DNA from: Gymnothorax reevesii
Lineage: Eukaryota > Chordata > Actinopteri > Anguilliformes > Muraenidae
Length of the DNA stretch: 64,000 nucleotides
Assembly: GCA_029721435.1 (NCBI GenBank)
Contig: CM056583.1
Coordinates: forward strand, 93,603,575-93,667,574
Direction of reading: 5' to 3'
Shown in pieces: positions 53,854 through 64,000 of the stretch; position 1 is the first letter of the stretch, and the number at the start of each line of letters is the position of its first letter. The notes below the pieces were generated by a model. That model was not told where the DNA came from. It saw only the letters and a program-made list of their open reading frames with translations, and did not search any database. The position numbers were made by a program, and so were the translations under genes.

Positions 53854-54770
53854 CACCATATTCTTCTTCGTAGGTTGGAAAAATTCGTTGGTATTTCTGG
53901 ACTTGCCCTTTCATGGTTTAAGTCTTATCTGTCTGATAGATCTCAGTTTGTCCGGGGAAATAACAAGTGTACAGAGTATTCCAAGGTTAACTTTGGAATA
54001 CCTCAAGGATCTGTTCTGGGCCCTTTGCTTTTTTCTCTATACATGCTACCGCTTGGAAATATCATAAGTAGACTTGATGTTAAATACCATTGTCATGCAG
54101 ACAACACGCAGCTCTATATATCCTTTAAATCGGGTGAAAATGATCCAGTTACTAGATTAGAGATGTGTCTTTAAGCTGTTAAAGCTTGGATGACGCAAAA
54201 TTTTCTTTCACTAAACCCAGATAAGACTGAAATATTGGTACTGGGTCCCAAATCTCTTAGAGACTCATTCGTTAAGTTTTCTCTTAACTTTGATGGCCTC
54301 TCTGTCTCTGCCAGAGCTGTCGTTAAAAACCTGGGGGTGACTCTTGATTCAGAACTCTCTTTCCAGGCTCACATCAACAATATCATCCGAGTGGCTTTTA
54401 TCCATCTTCGAAACATATCTTAACTTAGAAAAATGTTGTCTCTTCAAGATGCTGAAAAATTGGTTCACGCATTTGTGTCCTCTCGGCTGGACTATTGCAA
54501 TGTCTTACTGTCTGGTTGCACTAGCTCAGCCCTGAAACGTCTTCAATTAGTGCAGAATGCTGCAGCTAGGGTTCTGACTAGGACTAAAAATTATGATCAC
54601 ATTAGCCCGGTGCTCAAAAGTCTTCATTGGCTGCCTGTAAAATTCAGAATTGAGTACAAGATACTGTTACTAACTTGGCCCCGGAATATCTTTGCAGTCT
54701 TCTCATTCCTTACTCCCCACCAAGATTACTTCGTTCACAAGGTGCTGACTAGTTGAAAATTCCAAATATA
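53854..54770 (+). pseudogene. LINE RT C-terminal part
   Basis: HHILLRRLEKFVGISGLAL continues the RT directly after the hAT duplication. GIPQGSVLGPLLFSLY follows, then HADNTQLYI (catalytic YADD changed to HADN), NPDKTEILVLGP and LDYCNVLLSGCTSSALKRLQ. Stops at about 54172 and 54421. Confidence 0.85.
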
Positions 54771-55009
54771 TCTAGAATTACAATTGGAGGCAGAGCATTC
54801 TCTTACAAAGCACCAATTTTATGGAACAATCTCCCAAGACAAATTCGGGCTTCGGACACACTCTCTATCTTCAAGAGTAGGCTGAGAACGTATCTTTTTA
54901 GTCAAGCCTATGATTAGTTCATGATTAGTTATATGCTGGCTCTGGTGGGACTGACTACAACCTTGATTTATGACATGTTCACGATATTGGAAGCCAGTGT
55001 TATGTAAAT

Positions 55010-55430
55010 CCATGTGGAATGGGTGGCACTGAGCATGCGTTAACGTGCCAGTGGGGCTTGCTACAGCCTTAGTCACTGGGGAGGTCCATATGGTACTGGT
55101 GCAGTATTAAGCAAATCCATGTGGAACCAGTGGCACTGAGCATGCATTAATGGTGTCAGTGGGCCTTGCTACAGCCTTAGTCACTGGGGAGGTCCATATG
55201 GTACTGGTGTAGTGTGAAACAAATCCATGTGGAACCGGTGGCACTGAGCATGCATTAACGGTGCCAGGGGGCTTGCTACAGCCTTAGTCACTGGGGAGGT
55301 CCATATGGTACTGGTGTACTGTTAAACAAATCCATGTGGAACCGGTGGCACTGAGCATGCATTAACGGTGCCAGTGGGGCTTGCTACAGCCTTAGTCACC
55401 GGGGAGGTCCATGTGGTACTAGTGTCTAGA
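55010..55430 (+). repeat. About 107-bp tandem repeat, 4 units, in the LINE 3' UTR
   Basis: Units share GGCTTGCTACAGCCTTAGTC, GGGGAGGTCCATATGGTACT and AAATCCATGTGGAA. Between the RT end and the LINE tail. Confidence 0.9.
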
Positions 55431-55745
55431 AAATCTAAAGTGATCTTCCTGGAATAAGTGTACGGCCTCTGTGCTGCAGGAAGTGGATGGAGGGGTGTTG
55501 ACTGTTTCCTGACTAGTCAGCTCCTAAATTCTCATTTGGCACATTTTTATTAATACACAGTCGTTTATCCAGTGCCTCACCCCACTTTTTTCTGTCTCTC
55601 TCTGAGGATCTTTCCGAAGTTTTTTGTCTCATTTGCTGTAGTGGGGAATAGGCTGGGCACTGCCCTTTCAGTAACTCATCTCTGACTGTAAAGCGTCTTT
55701 GTGACAGTTTATCTGTGAAAAGCGCTATACAAATAAATTGAAAAC

Positions 55746-56149
55746 TTTAATTTCAGTGTGTGACACAGGTCGTGAGTTAACTCTCTGACAATACTCCGTT
55801 TAGAGAAACTGCATTTCAGTCTTTAGCAGGCTACCACTTACACTTACAGAACGACATCGAAATGTATAGTCCAGGTCATTGATAAAACTAGTATGCAAAC
55901 ATCTACACGTGAAACATTGTCCAGCGCTGACGTCAGACAACTAACTGACCTCGTGGGATCCTAGGAGTCATACATAAAAATAAAGTTAATTGGTTACTTT
56001 TTTAACACTTCAGACAATTTGAGCAATTAGACCTTCTGAATCTCTTTATGGACGCAACTGATGTCGCACCAGGATGACAAAAACAAAACTGGTCGGGGAA
56101 GGGCAATTGTTTGAAAAAATAAACAAAACAAAGAAAACAAAACCAGCTA
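55746..56149. other. Intergenic spacer
   Basis: No feature recognised; A-rich near 56115-56140. Confidence 0.35.
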
Positions 56150-56366
56150 GTTCAAGATTTCAAGTCTTTCCAATGGGCCAGAGTTCCAATTGCCATGCTT
56201 TTGGCTTTGCTGCCCCCTAGTGGCGGAGGTTCTGTGCTCTCTGAGTGCTCTTCTAGTTACTGAAGTTATCACGTTAACACGAAGTATGGCAGGGGTCGGA
56301 CCAAAAACATAATACCCCCTGAACGCCATCGGAGATATAAAAAGGCCTGTATATTAAGAGAGTTAT
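56150..56366 (+). repeat. Dispersed repeat fragments left of the CR1-like LINE
   Basis: CAAGTCTTTCCAATGGG...TAGTGGCGGAGGTTCTG...GTGCTCTTCTAGTT matches 5683-5777. CCTGTATATTAAGAGAGTTA then leads to the point where the LINE is inserted; the repeat resumes at about 58829. Confidence 0.65.
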
Positions 56367-56399
56367 AGCACATTAAATTATCCTGGTATCATTTGGGAA

Positions 56400-58825
56400 A
56401 TGGTGAAAGGACAGGGTAGGGGGTAGGAAGAATTTCTAGATGTTTTTAATGATAATTTCTTGGTGCAGTATGTTAATAAACCTGCAAGAGAGAAGGTAAT
56501 TTAAGACTTAGTGCTCTGTAATGACCCAGATAGAATTAGCAATGTTGAGGTACCGGAGCCACTTGGGTCAAGTGATCACTCTACTGTTAATTTTGATGTT
56601 TCATGGGAAGTTAAAAAGGTGTATTCAAAAACAAAAATTTTCAATTTTAGGCGAGCAAACTTTGACAGGATGCACTCATACCTAAGAGAAATAAAATGGG
56701 AGACACTCCTGGACTGTGAGTCTGTAAATGAGATGTGAGAAAGATTTATGGTTTTACTTGATTCACTATGCAAATTCATTCCAAAGGTGTCCAAAATTAA
56801 GCTGAAAAAGCAGAATCCTCAGTGGATGACCAAAAGTATTTGTAGGATTTTGAGGGAAAAGAGGAATCTTTATAAGATGTACATAAAGGATAACATTGAG
56901 AATACTAAGGCTGAATATTGTAAAATGTTGGCTGCGGTCAAAAAAGAGCTGAGGAATGCTAGAAGACTGTATGAAAGACAAATTGCAGAGGGGGCAAAAA
57001 CTAACCCTAAGCGCTTCTTTCAGCATTGTAGCAGAAAAAGGAAAGTCAAAGAGCAGGTTAAGTGCATAAAGAACAAAAATGGATCACTGCTGTATGATAA
57101 CAAGGATATTGCGGATGCCTTAAACAGTTACTTTGTTTAGAATTTTACCTCAGAAGGGGTCTTTATATGGCCAGAGGGCATGTTAAATGCTCAAGATTAT
57201 TTAGCAGAAATTGACGTTCGGGATAACGTATTAGACAAGTTGCATAAATTAAAGGCAGATAAGGCGACGGGTGCTGATGGCTTATATCCTAGAGTGCTCA
57301 GGGAAGTTGGTGAGATCATCTTTAAGTTGCTATCCGCCATCTTCAGGTCTTCAGAAACTAGAGAAATACCAAATGATTGGAAACAGGGCAATATAATACC
57401 AATATATAAGAAAGGGGACCATACCGAGCCAGGAAATTACAGGCCAGTCAGTTTAACTTGCATTGCGTGCAAAATATTGGAATCTATCATAAAAGATGAG
57501 CTGGACTTATTTCTTGAACTTAACAGTATCTTGAGGGATAGCCAACATGGTTTCCGTAAGGAAAGGTCATGCCTGACAAACCTTCTGGAATTTTTTGAAG
57601 CGGCCATCAAGACTTATGACCAGAGCAGGGCTTATGACATCATACACTTGGATTTTCAGAAAGCATTTGATACAGTACAGTGCTCCATTGGAATTACAAG
57701 AGGTATTCTGGAGTGGATTCAAAGCTGGTTACAGGACAGAACGCAAAGAATGGTGGTCAGTGGTATCACATCTGAGCTAGGTACGTTCGGGAGTGGCGTC
57801 CCCCAGGGATCGGTGTTGGGACCCCTGCTGTTCCTCATCTACATTAATGACCTTGATAGGAATATTGAGGGCAGATTAGTTAAATTTGCAGATGATACTA
57901 AATTGGGGGTTTGGCAAATAGGGTCCACTAAAGTGATTCAGAATGATTTGGTTAGAATCCAGAATTGGGCAGAAATGTGGCAAATGGAATTTAATGTAGC
58001 AAAATGTAAGTTGTACATGTAGGTAATAAAAACATTAGATGGGATTACTTCATGGGAGGTTTAAAAATGGAATGTGCTGCACACAAGAAAGATCTGGGAG
58101 AGATTGTTGACCAAACCTTCACAGGCTCTAGCCATCGTGCCGTAGTAGTTAAAAAAGCCAATCTGATGCCGGGATACATTGCCAAAAGTATAGAGTACAA
58201 ATCTAAGGAGATGATGCTTCTTTTGTACAACACATTCGTCAGACTACATCTGGAGTATTGTGTACAGTTCTGGGGACCATACTTTAAGAAAGACATAGAG
58301 GCTGTAGAGAAAGTTCAGAGAAGAGCCACTAAGCTTATTCCAGGTATAAAAGATGAAAGCCATGAGAAGAGGTTGAAGATTCTTAATCTCTTTAGTCTTA
58401 GGAAAAGGAGACGAAGGGGTGATTTGATTGAGGTCTTTAAATATGTTAAAGGGATTAACAAAGTGAATTATGTAGGATTCCTTTGACTAAGTGTTGTGAG
58501 TAGAACTCGGGATCACAAATGGAAGTTGACCAAAGGTAAATTTAGTACTGATATTCAGAAATATTTCTTCACCCAAAGAGTAATTTCAATGTGGAATAGC
58601 TTGTCTCACCATATTGTTGAGGCAGAGACCTTGGGGGTTTTCAAAAGCAGGCTTGACTTTAAGCTAGACAACATTGAGTCATTGAGTATCTGAAGAGATA
58701 TATTCACAATAGTATAACGAAATGGCGAGCCTAGTTGGGCTGAACGGCCTGTTCTCGCCATTTATGTTATGTCATGTTATGTTATGTTATGTTATGTTAT
58801 GTTATGTCATGTCATGTTATTTTAT
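56400..58825 (+). mobile_element. CR1/Rex1-like LINE, 5' truncated
   Basis: It starts in the endonuclease C-terminus (VPEPLGSSDHSTVNFDV) and contains a nearly continuous RT. The post-RT domain (LEYCVQFWGPYFKKDIEAVE) follows, then a 3' end GGGCTGAACGGCCTGTTCTC and a (TTATG)n tail at 58766-58825. Few frameshifts. Confidence 0.85.
56511..58696 (+). pseudogene. CR1/Rex1-like reverse transcriptase
   Basis: Frames 56511-56738, 56748-57140, 57180-58022, 58052-58486 and 58496-58693 follow each other with single lesions. Motifs: KADKATGADGLYPRVLREVG, GNYRPVSLTCIACKILESII, HLDFQKAFDTV (first Asp), GVPQGSVLGPLLFLIYIND and FADDTKLGV (catalytic FADD intact). The linker region before RT, RNLYKMYIKDNIENTKAEY, is basic and helical. 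Stop codons at 56738, 57140 and 58022 separate the pieces. Confidence 0.88.
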
Positions 58826-59400
58826 GTTTTTGCGATTTGACCTTGACCTGGAGGCCCAAGGTCAAATGTGACTGACTCTCAATGTTCGGCATACCTGATT
58901 CCCTATTGGTGCCTCATACATACCTAAGCTCTAAATGCTATATTAAGAGAGTTATCGCACATTTTCGCTATTTGACCTTGACCTGGAGGCCCAAGGTCAT
59001 ATGTGACTGACTCAGAATGTTCGGCATACCTGATTCCCTTTTGGCTCATACATACTTAAGCTCTTAATGCTATATTAAGAGAGTAATAGCACAAAAGACC
59101 CAAAAAAATGATGAAGTCCAGACACATTGCCTGATTTCATTGCTGCAATTCAAAAAATTCATCAAACAGTTTTTGAGAAAAATGGCCATTTTGACATAAA
59201 AATGGCCGCCAAGTCTAAGCAAACGATTTAATCAAAAAAATTTTTGCTCGAGCATTAACTCGATGACCAATTTGATCACATCCCCAAATTTCAAAAAAAT
59301 TCATCAGACCCTTTTTGAGATACGGCTTTAAACGGACGACGCCGATGACGCTGCCAGAAGCAAAGTGACGACAATAGGTTACTGGCCTACGGCCATCAAC
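58826..59400 (+). repeat. AGGCCCAAGGTCAAATGTG dispersed repeat, tandem
   Basis: Two or more units with TTTGACCTTGACCTGGAGG and CATACATACCTAAGCTCT, then CGACGACGCCGATGACG and a CGGCCATCAACCTAAAAA end. Continues the repeat interrupted by the LINE at 56366. Also at 47450. Confidence 0.65.
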
Positions 59401-60123
59401 CTAAAAATCAGGAGTGGGGTATTATCTCAATTTTTGTAATTGTAACGCTTATTGCATTTTGGAAACAAACTCTTCATATATAAATATATAATTATCTATA
59501 AATAAATACATAATTATCTGTAAAATTTAGGATTTAAGATTTAAGTTTTGTATTTAACCTGTTCGCCAGTAGATTGGACTGTCAACTTAGCATTGCTGTT
59601 CTATGTGTTGTACATGACTTAAACGTGAAGACAGCTCGAGTGAGTAGTTAACAGCGCGCTCGTGAGAAATGGCGATAGGTATAAAGCCAAGATTTGGCCA
59701 CAACCATACAGCTGGCTGTTTCCTTAAGTGTACTGGCAGCGATATTTCTTTTCGTACCGTTAAAGCATCGTTACTCTGGAATTCTGGTCCCCCCATTTCA
59801 CTTTCGTTCCATAATCGCGTCAATTTGCGTCTACGCTGACAAATTATGGGTACAAAATAAGGCTACAATTTGCGCACTGTCTTACTCGCTAACAAGCTGG
59901 ATGGCTTTGTAGCAAGCAAACTAAAGTGATATTGAATTGTATAATGTTATAGCTAGCACACCAATGTATTTGGCTACATAGCCAACTGGCTAGCGAGCTA
60001 AAAAGGCAGTTCACTTTCAGAGGGAAAAAACGTCCCCCAAAAAGAAAACATTTCCATAGTTCACATTGCTCCTGATATCCAATGTGAATGAAGCTGAGCA
60101 CTACAGATTTTCATCATTTAAGA

Positions 60124-60337
60124 CAGGGGTCACCAACTCCGTTCCTGGAGAGCTACCATCCGGTAGGTTTCTGCTCTTCCTCCTATTCAGCACACCTGAT
60201 TCATCTAATTAGCTACTTAACAAGATCATGAGCTGGGCAATTGACTGACCAATTAGTTGAATCAGGTCTGCTGAATTGGAGATAGAGCAGAAACGTACAG
60301 GATGGTAGCCCTCCAGGAACGGAGTTGCTGACCCCTG
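60124..60337. mobile_element. hAT-type hairpin MITE, 214 bp
   Basis: CAGGGGTCACCAACTCCGTT and the complement of the right end CAGGGGTCAGCAACTCCGTT are inverted termini. Perfect 8-bp duplication ATTTAAGA (60116-60123, 60338-60345). Inserted in the loop of the foldback element. Confidence 0.93.
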
Positions 60338-60818
60338 ATTTAAGAGAATATAATGATACCCAGTTACAGTTAGTATGAATGCCCTCCTGAAATGAGGAAA
60401 GTTGGGATGTTAACATTGGCATGCAAGCTATAACATGATAGATTTCAAAGTCACTTCATCTTGATAACTACACAGACAAATAGCTTGCTCTTGAGTATTC
60501 CATTGTAAGCGAACTGAAGCCTTTTTAGCTCGCTAGCCAGTTGGCTATGTAGCCAGATACATTGGCATGCTAACTATAACATTATACAGTTCGATATCAC
60601 TTTAGTTTGCTCGCTACAAAGCCAACCAGCTCGCTAGCAAGTAAAACGGTATGCAAACTGTAGCCTTATTTTGTCGGCGTGATCAAGAGGCAAAAACGTG
60701 ATTATCGGATGAAAGTGAAGTGCGGGGACCAGAATTCCAAAGTAGCGACGCTTTAACAGTACGGAAAAAGATATCGCTGCCCATACACTTAAGCAAACAG
60801 CCATCTATATGGCTGTTG

Positions 60819-61485
60819 TAGGAATTTTGATTTTATATTCCTGGAATTACCTTCACACTAAGAAACTTGGATGACTCAAGGAAAAAATCAGACGGAGGCA
60901 GAGAGGTTAATATCCAAGCCAAAGTCAGTTTACTTTTTCTGCAGAAAAAGGATCCCCGCATTCAAGTCAAGTCAGCAGAATCAAGGATGAATACAGTTTC
61001 TTTCTCTCTAGTTTATGTAGGTATACTTAATGACGTTCTCCTCTCCCAACGCTGATTTACACATCATGAGGTAATCTGGAGAGCTCTTGCCATCTCATGC
61101 AACCCACATCAAGCTGCCCCTTGGGGTGCGCACTTACATCTCATTAAAGAGGACGGGTGATCCCCTCCCTATCATCTCCCATGGCTCCAGCTTATCTTGT
61201 TTTACATTCTGAAGCTTCTCCCTTGTACTTGTTCTTCTGTAAACACATAAACTAGGAGAGAGAAAGAACATCTTGCCCTTATTATGGGCCCACCAGGTCC
61301 CCATGGCTCCAGATAAGCTATTCGCCATGACGCACTGGTCAGATTTATGGAAACTACAGTAATGCAGGCCTAGGCTAATCAGAAACATGCAAGAGTGCAC
61401 CCTAAGGCCAAAGAAAAGCTAAATAAGGGCAAGCAAGGATAAACAATTAATAATAATTAAATTAATCAATAAAAATGATTCCATA
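60819..61485. mobile_element. 667-bp insertion of unknown class (possible solo LTR)
   Basis: Comparison with the opposite arm of the foldback shows that 60819-61485 is extra. It is bounded by GTTG (60815-60818, 61486-61489), a 4-bp duplication of the kind LTR retroelements make. Starts TAGGAATTTTG, ends GATTCCATA. No coding; AT-rich with AATAAAAATG near the right end. Confidence 0.6.
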
Positions 61486-61551
61486 GTTGCCGAATCTTGG
61501 CTTATAACTGTCGCCATTTCTCGCTAATGCGCTGTTGACTACTCGCTCGAG

Positions 61552-61552
<1 letters not shown>

Positions 61553-61591
<39 letters not shown>
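61553..61591. repeat. (TA)n microsatellite
   Basis: About 19 TA units at the outer end of the foldback right arm. Confidence 0.95.
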
Positions 61592-61594
<3 letters not shown>

Positions 61595-61843
61595 AGATTA
61601 ATATTTAGCAATTTGATTTATGTTTAACGTTTAGATTTAGTATTTAACGTCCTCTTTTTCCTTCTACAAAAAAATTATACTATAAAAAACGATATCACCT
61701 CTTCTACACCAATTTTCACATATTTGTGCGTAAATGTGTGAAAAAGAGACGGCTTAAAATGGCAACACTCTTTTTTCCCAGTTTTTGATGCAAAATGTGC
61801 AAAAACTGTACGGTATAAAACACACCCTATTTTACAAACGGCG
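61592..61843. other. AT-rich spacer
   Basis: The first part (TTTAGATTTAGTATTTAACG) has a counterpart near 59525-59565, so it may be the outer edge of the foldback element. Confidence 0.4.
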
Positions 61844-61851
61844 CCCCATAC

Positions 61852-63545
61852 TAGGGATGCACCGATCCAACTTTTCTGGTCCCGATACCGATACCGATAC
61901 CTAGGCTTCAGGTATCGCCCGATACCGATACCGATCCGATACCAGTGTTAAATAATAACCTGTATGCTGTACTGTGGGATAGGAATGGTAATGTTATGGG
62001 TAAAGGGCAAAAAAATGAGTACATATGGCAGTTCTAAAGTCCAGATTTATTTAAACTTTAGAATGTTTAAATGTTCACCAACAGTCTGTTAGAAATGCTT
62101 GCTGCTTCAACACTTAAAGAAATTACTTTTGAATCATGAACTTTTATACCCTGTTGACTGGACTGGTAATAGAGAAAAACAAAAAAGGTTCATTAGAGTA
62201 ACATTTCAACAGCCGGTTAAAGGAATGCATCTGAATTTAAAGAAAATACTTTTCAATCATAAACTTTTATACCCTGTTGACTGGACTGGTAATAGAGAAA
62301 AACAAAGTGCATCAGAGTAACATTCCAGTGCAAACTATATAACAACTGTTTTTAAATGCTTATTGAAAACAAAGTGGCACTTTAATGAAAAAGTGCAAAG
62401 GTGCCAACAACCTTGTTTGTTACAACATAACTTAGCCTTAGCGTCAAGTTTTTAAAGTGACAACAAAAATACAAGTACAAAATAAAATTCTATCTGTACA
62501 ACTAAGTACAATAAAAATTCTCCTGCAGTAACAACCACCTAAAATGTTTATCTCAAGTAGCCTTTGAACTTCTGTAACAATTTTTAAAGCAGCTAATGTG
62601 TCCATGTCACATATGACTTCTAGTCACCTTTTTGTCTTATGCAGAACACTCACTTAAAAGCAATGTCATGTCACATCAGGCTATTTGGGCTCGCTAATGT
62701 AGATATACTATGAAAGCAGGCTATTTTGAATGTCTCCTTCAGTCTCCCGAAGACCCAGTTAAATAATTTCATTAGTTTCGGTTTAAGAGTTTCCTTGTTC
62801 TCAAATTGCGCAGATCGGCCAAATCATTACAACCAGCAGCGAGAGTAGGGAACGATTGACTTTTGTCCTCCACACTTGCCGGTGTCCAGGAAAGTATATT
62901 GAATTGTGCATTAGTTTGCTAGCCAGCTTGTCAACTAGCTTGACCCCGTTAAATAATATTATGTTCGTTCCGGTTTTCGAGTTTCCCCTTGTTCACAACT
63001 TGCGCCGATCGGCCAAATCATTACAACCAGCAGCGAGAGTAGGGAACGATTGACTTTTTGTTCTCCACGCTTGCCGGTGTCTAGGAAAATATGTTGAATC
63101 GTGCATTAATTTGCTAGCCAGCTTGTCAACTAGCTAGCGTTCACTACAATGGATGTGGTTACCCAACAGCGCATAAAATATCAATAATTTATCGCTAACT
63201 ACTAGTAGTACTAGTACTTGTACTCAAAACTACTAGTATTGTTACCGGGGGGCGACATACGACTGGTTTTGTGGCGCACCATTAGCAACGCTTTATTTTG
63301 TCAACAATATCTCATGGGCGACAGTCAACAGAAGCACGTGGTAAGATAATTAATTCACATATTTAGACCAATAAGGAGACGAGAAAAAAACTCTATGGAC
63401 GAACCGTTTGGGGGGAAAAAAATTCGCGTGCGGGGCGCCTAGATCGGCAACGCGGATCGGGACCTTTCCACAGATACCCGATCCAGCTTTTAGGGGCTGG
63501 ATCGGGCCGATACCCGATACCAGTATCGGTATCGGTGCATCCCTA
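61852..63545. mobile_element. Nonautonomous hAT element, 1.69 kb
   Basis: TAGGGATGCACCGATCC and the complement of the right end TAGGGATGCACCGATACC are inverted termini. Subterminal CCGATACCGATAC repeats occur on both sides. Perfect 8-bp duplication CCCCATAC (61844-61851, 63546-63553). No transposase. Two internal tandem duplications are present: one of about 125 bp (62100-62330, word AACTTTTATACCCTGTTGAC) and one of about 195 bp (62750-63130, word AACCAGCAGCGAGAGTAGGG). Confidence 0.93.
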
Positions 63546-63553
63546 CCCCATAC

Positions 63554-64000
63554 CCCAGAGTAGCTCTGATGGTCCAAAATAAAGAAAAAGTCCTTATGTA
63601 GCTCATACTGGCGTCCTCACAAACCCCTAATTTCAGCCCATTTCAGCCACTGCCTGCAACTCTTGCTTTAGGCACCAGTACTTTTCTGATTGGCCAGATC
63701 TGGAGGGCTGGGCCGGGCAGGACAAGAGGCAGAAAGCAGGTTTTCCGGGTCCGATTCCCCATGTTTTCCTTGCAGACCGGTAGGCATATCATCTAAATGT
63801 GTTTCGTTGACATACGGTAAAATGACAAATTATGTAGTACGTCCAAACATGTTAGATTCCGATTCTGACCCAAACAGCGAACAAGATGAAAATCCGCCAA
63901 GGCAATGAAGAATGGACCGAGATGTCTCAGCTCGGTAAGCATTAAGACTCTTACCACAGCTACTTTGCTAGGATATCTGAATGAGGATATCAAAACCCAT
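63554..64000. other. Terminal stretch, no gene recognised
   Basis: A short open frame at 63690-63908 ends in an acidic SDSDPNSEQDENPP tail, but it has no family match that I can name and no splice context. Left unassigned. Confidence 0.3.

Larger units (their letters stand above)
47930..55745 (+). mobile_element. L2-clade LINE, decayed and multiply interrupted
   Basis: From about 47950 the endonuclease starts (LNSKAALVNKLI, YLDILCLTETRLRPDE). Then come the minisatellite, the endonuclease remainder (ALVTVYRPPG, ILGDFNLHFE, SDHFLITF), RT (ANYRPISNLTFLSKILEKC, VLLDLSAAFDTVD), the hAT insert, RT continued (GIPQGSVLGPLLFSLY, HADNTQLY in place of YADDTQLY) and a C-terminal block (LDYCNVLLSGC, LQLVQNAAARVLT). 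A 3' UTR with tandem repeats and the tail GTGAAAAGCGCTATACAAAT follow. ORF1 is not seen. Many frameshifts make it inactive. Confidence 0.88.
59628..61560. repeat. Foldback element with arms of about 400 bp and two later insertions
   Basis: The left arm (about 59628-60026) is the inverted copy of the right arm (about 60496-60818 plus 61486-61560). Examples: ACAGCTCGAGTGAGTAGTTA against the complement ACAGCTCGAGCGAGTAGTCA, and CTACATAGCCAACTGGCTAG in both. Identity is roughly 85-90% by eye. The centre holds a hAT MITE and the right arm a 667-bp insert. No coding. Confidence 0.85.

Noticed and set aside
63690..63908. A possible N-terminus of a piggyBac-like transposase (acidic SDSDPNSE)
   Set aside because: Too short, no catalytic part, no TTAA-flanked ends seen; left unassigned.

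Overview
This is vertebrate, almost certainly teleost (ray-finned fish) DNA. It holds GT-AG introns, one vertebrate autophagy gene and a dense set of fish-type transposable elements (Tc1, hAT, P/THAP, L2 and CR1 LINEs, L1, Ty3/Gypsy, probably DIRS, a tRNA-SINE), with many mini- and microsatellites. The species cannot be named from the sequence alone. No prokaryotic features, CRISPR arrays, rRNA genes or convincing free-standing tRNA genes are visible.

The only host gene I can support is the 3' end of an ULK1-type autophagy kinase on the + strand. Four coding exons lie at 5183-5301, 14227-14384, 15301-15436 and 17841-17896. Their phases fit together and encode the last 155 residues plus the stop. 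A long 3' UTR follows, probably to about 20.29 kb. The kinase domain and earlier exons must lie left of the window. Its introns are packed with relics: an L2-type ORF1 with an SGNH hydrolase, a Gypsy integrase relic, a THAP-domain pseudogene, L1 and other LINE pieces, and a P-element-like transposon. The intron before exon 15301 contains an 81-bp minisatellite that repeats the splice acceptor of that exon.

Layout. 1-560: retrotransposon gag-like N-terminus on the minus strand, probably DIRS. 591-3060: 69-bp minisatellite. 4.2-20.3 kb: ulk1. 20.6-26.8 kb: Tc1/mariner cluster with one nearly intact transposase. 28.25-29.18 kb: long, almost perfect palindrome. 29.4-30.6 kb: second P-like element with an 8-bp target duplication. 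31.6-39.4 kb: a tRNA-derived SINE split by a complete Ty3/Gypsy element with identical 374-bp LTRs and a canonical -1 frameshift signal. 40.1-45.8 kb: two more minisatellites. 47.9-55.7 kb: an L2-type LINE whose endonuclease region has grown a minisatellite of about 30 copies and whose reverse transcriptase is split by a hAT transposon, itself carrying a Mutator-like MITE. 56.4-58.8 kb: a CR1/Rex1-like LINE. 59.6-61.6 kb: a foldback element carrying two further insertions. 61.85-63.55 kb: a nonautonomous hAT with an 8-bp target duplication.

Apart from ulk1 the window is a record of nested insertions. Many target duplications can be read directly, so relative ages can be assigned. The most noteworthy signals are the decoy splice-acceptor array in ulk1, the frameshift cassette in the Gypsy element, the P-like elements that keep split THAP exons, and the minisatellite born from LINE coding sequence.
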